Shown here: positions 14,771 through 14,797 of the stretch, one piece after another
Layout: each line of letters starts with the position of its first letter
How positions within the stretch are numbered: position 1 is the first letter of the stretch
NCBI GenBank assembly: GCA_902766575.1
Contig: CACXED010000060.1
Location: 1-14,797, forward strand
Source: an uncultured Ruminococcus sp.
Lineage (GTDB): Bacteria; Bacillota; Clostridia; Oscillospirales; CAG-272
DNA: 14,797 nucleotides
Direction: 5' to 3'
Program-made: the position numbers and the translations under genes
The notes under the pieces: model-generated
Told to the model about the DNA's origin: nothing
The model's input: the letters and a program-made list of their open reading frames with translations, nothing else
Database searches by the model: none

Positions 14771-14797
14771 GGGCATAGTCAAGGTTTATCCCTGCGC

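Noticed and set aside
1..14797. Search for CRISPR arrays, tRNA genes, insertion sequences, toxin-antitoxin or defence genes
   Set aside because: No regularly spaced repeats, cloverleaf-like segment, transposase or defence protein motif was seen; all sizeable open frames are explained by metabolic or housekeeping genes or their shadows.

Overview
The window looks like an ordinary chromosomal segment from a low-oxygen, carbohydrate-using Firmicute, most likely a Clostridia member near the Oscillospirales/Ruminococcaceae. The reasons are the DUF512 radical-SAM - der - plsY gene order, purine-rich Shine-Dalgarno sites, sigma-A promoters with consensus or extended -10 boxes, GC-rich genes separated by AT-rich gaps, and flavodoxin/Fe-S type redox proteins. 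The taxonomic placement is inference. There is no tRNA, rRNA, CRISPR array, insertion sequence or phage gene, and no gap longer than about 215 bases.

Left part, plus strand (2-6968). A glycogen/maltodextrin phosphorylase, truncated by the window start, overlaps by one base a GH13 enzyme of the cyclomaltodextrinase/neopullulanase type. Together they form an intracellular pair for breaking down alpha-glucan. After an AT-rich gap with an extended -10 promoter and a 16-base perfect palindrome comes a small flavodoxin-like protein. A 12-bp inverted repeat follows, then an intracellular GH78 alpha-L-rhamnosidase. A strong hairpin terminator lies between this gene and the convergent gene cluster.

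Middle part, minus strand (12908 down to 7011). Six tightly packed genes read in the order ROK glucokinase, PAP2 membrane phosphatase, prolyl-tRNA editing-type deacylase, PDZ/radical-SAM DUF512 protein, Der GTPase, PlsY acyltransferase. A textbook promoter (TTGACA, 17-base spacer, TATAAT) precedes the glucokinase. A hairpin with two competing folds separates the glucokinase from the remaining genes, which are linked by overlaps or gaps under 30 bases. The cluster joins sugar phosphorylation to housekeeping functions: ribosome assembly, translation fidelity, and lipid and envelope metabolism.

Right part, plus strand (13028-14752). A second strong promoter, back to back with the glucokinase promoter, drives a sialate O-acetylesterase-family (SGNH) esterase and a flavoprotein with a CX2CX2CX5C motif like that of iron-sulfur flavoproteins.

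Glycogen phosphorylase, the GH13 enzyme, the rhamnosidase, the esterase and glucokinase together suggest a cell living on plant or host glycans and stored glycogen. I found no convincing undescribed system. The points most worth a second look are the regulatory structures (the palindrome on the -10 box, the intergenic inverted repeats, and the alternative hairpin after glucokinase) and the poorly characterised redox proteins.
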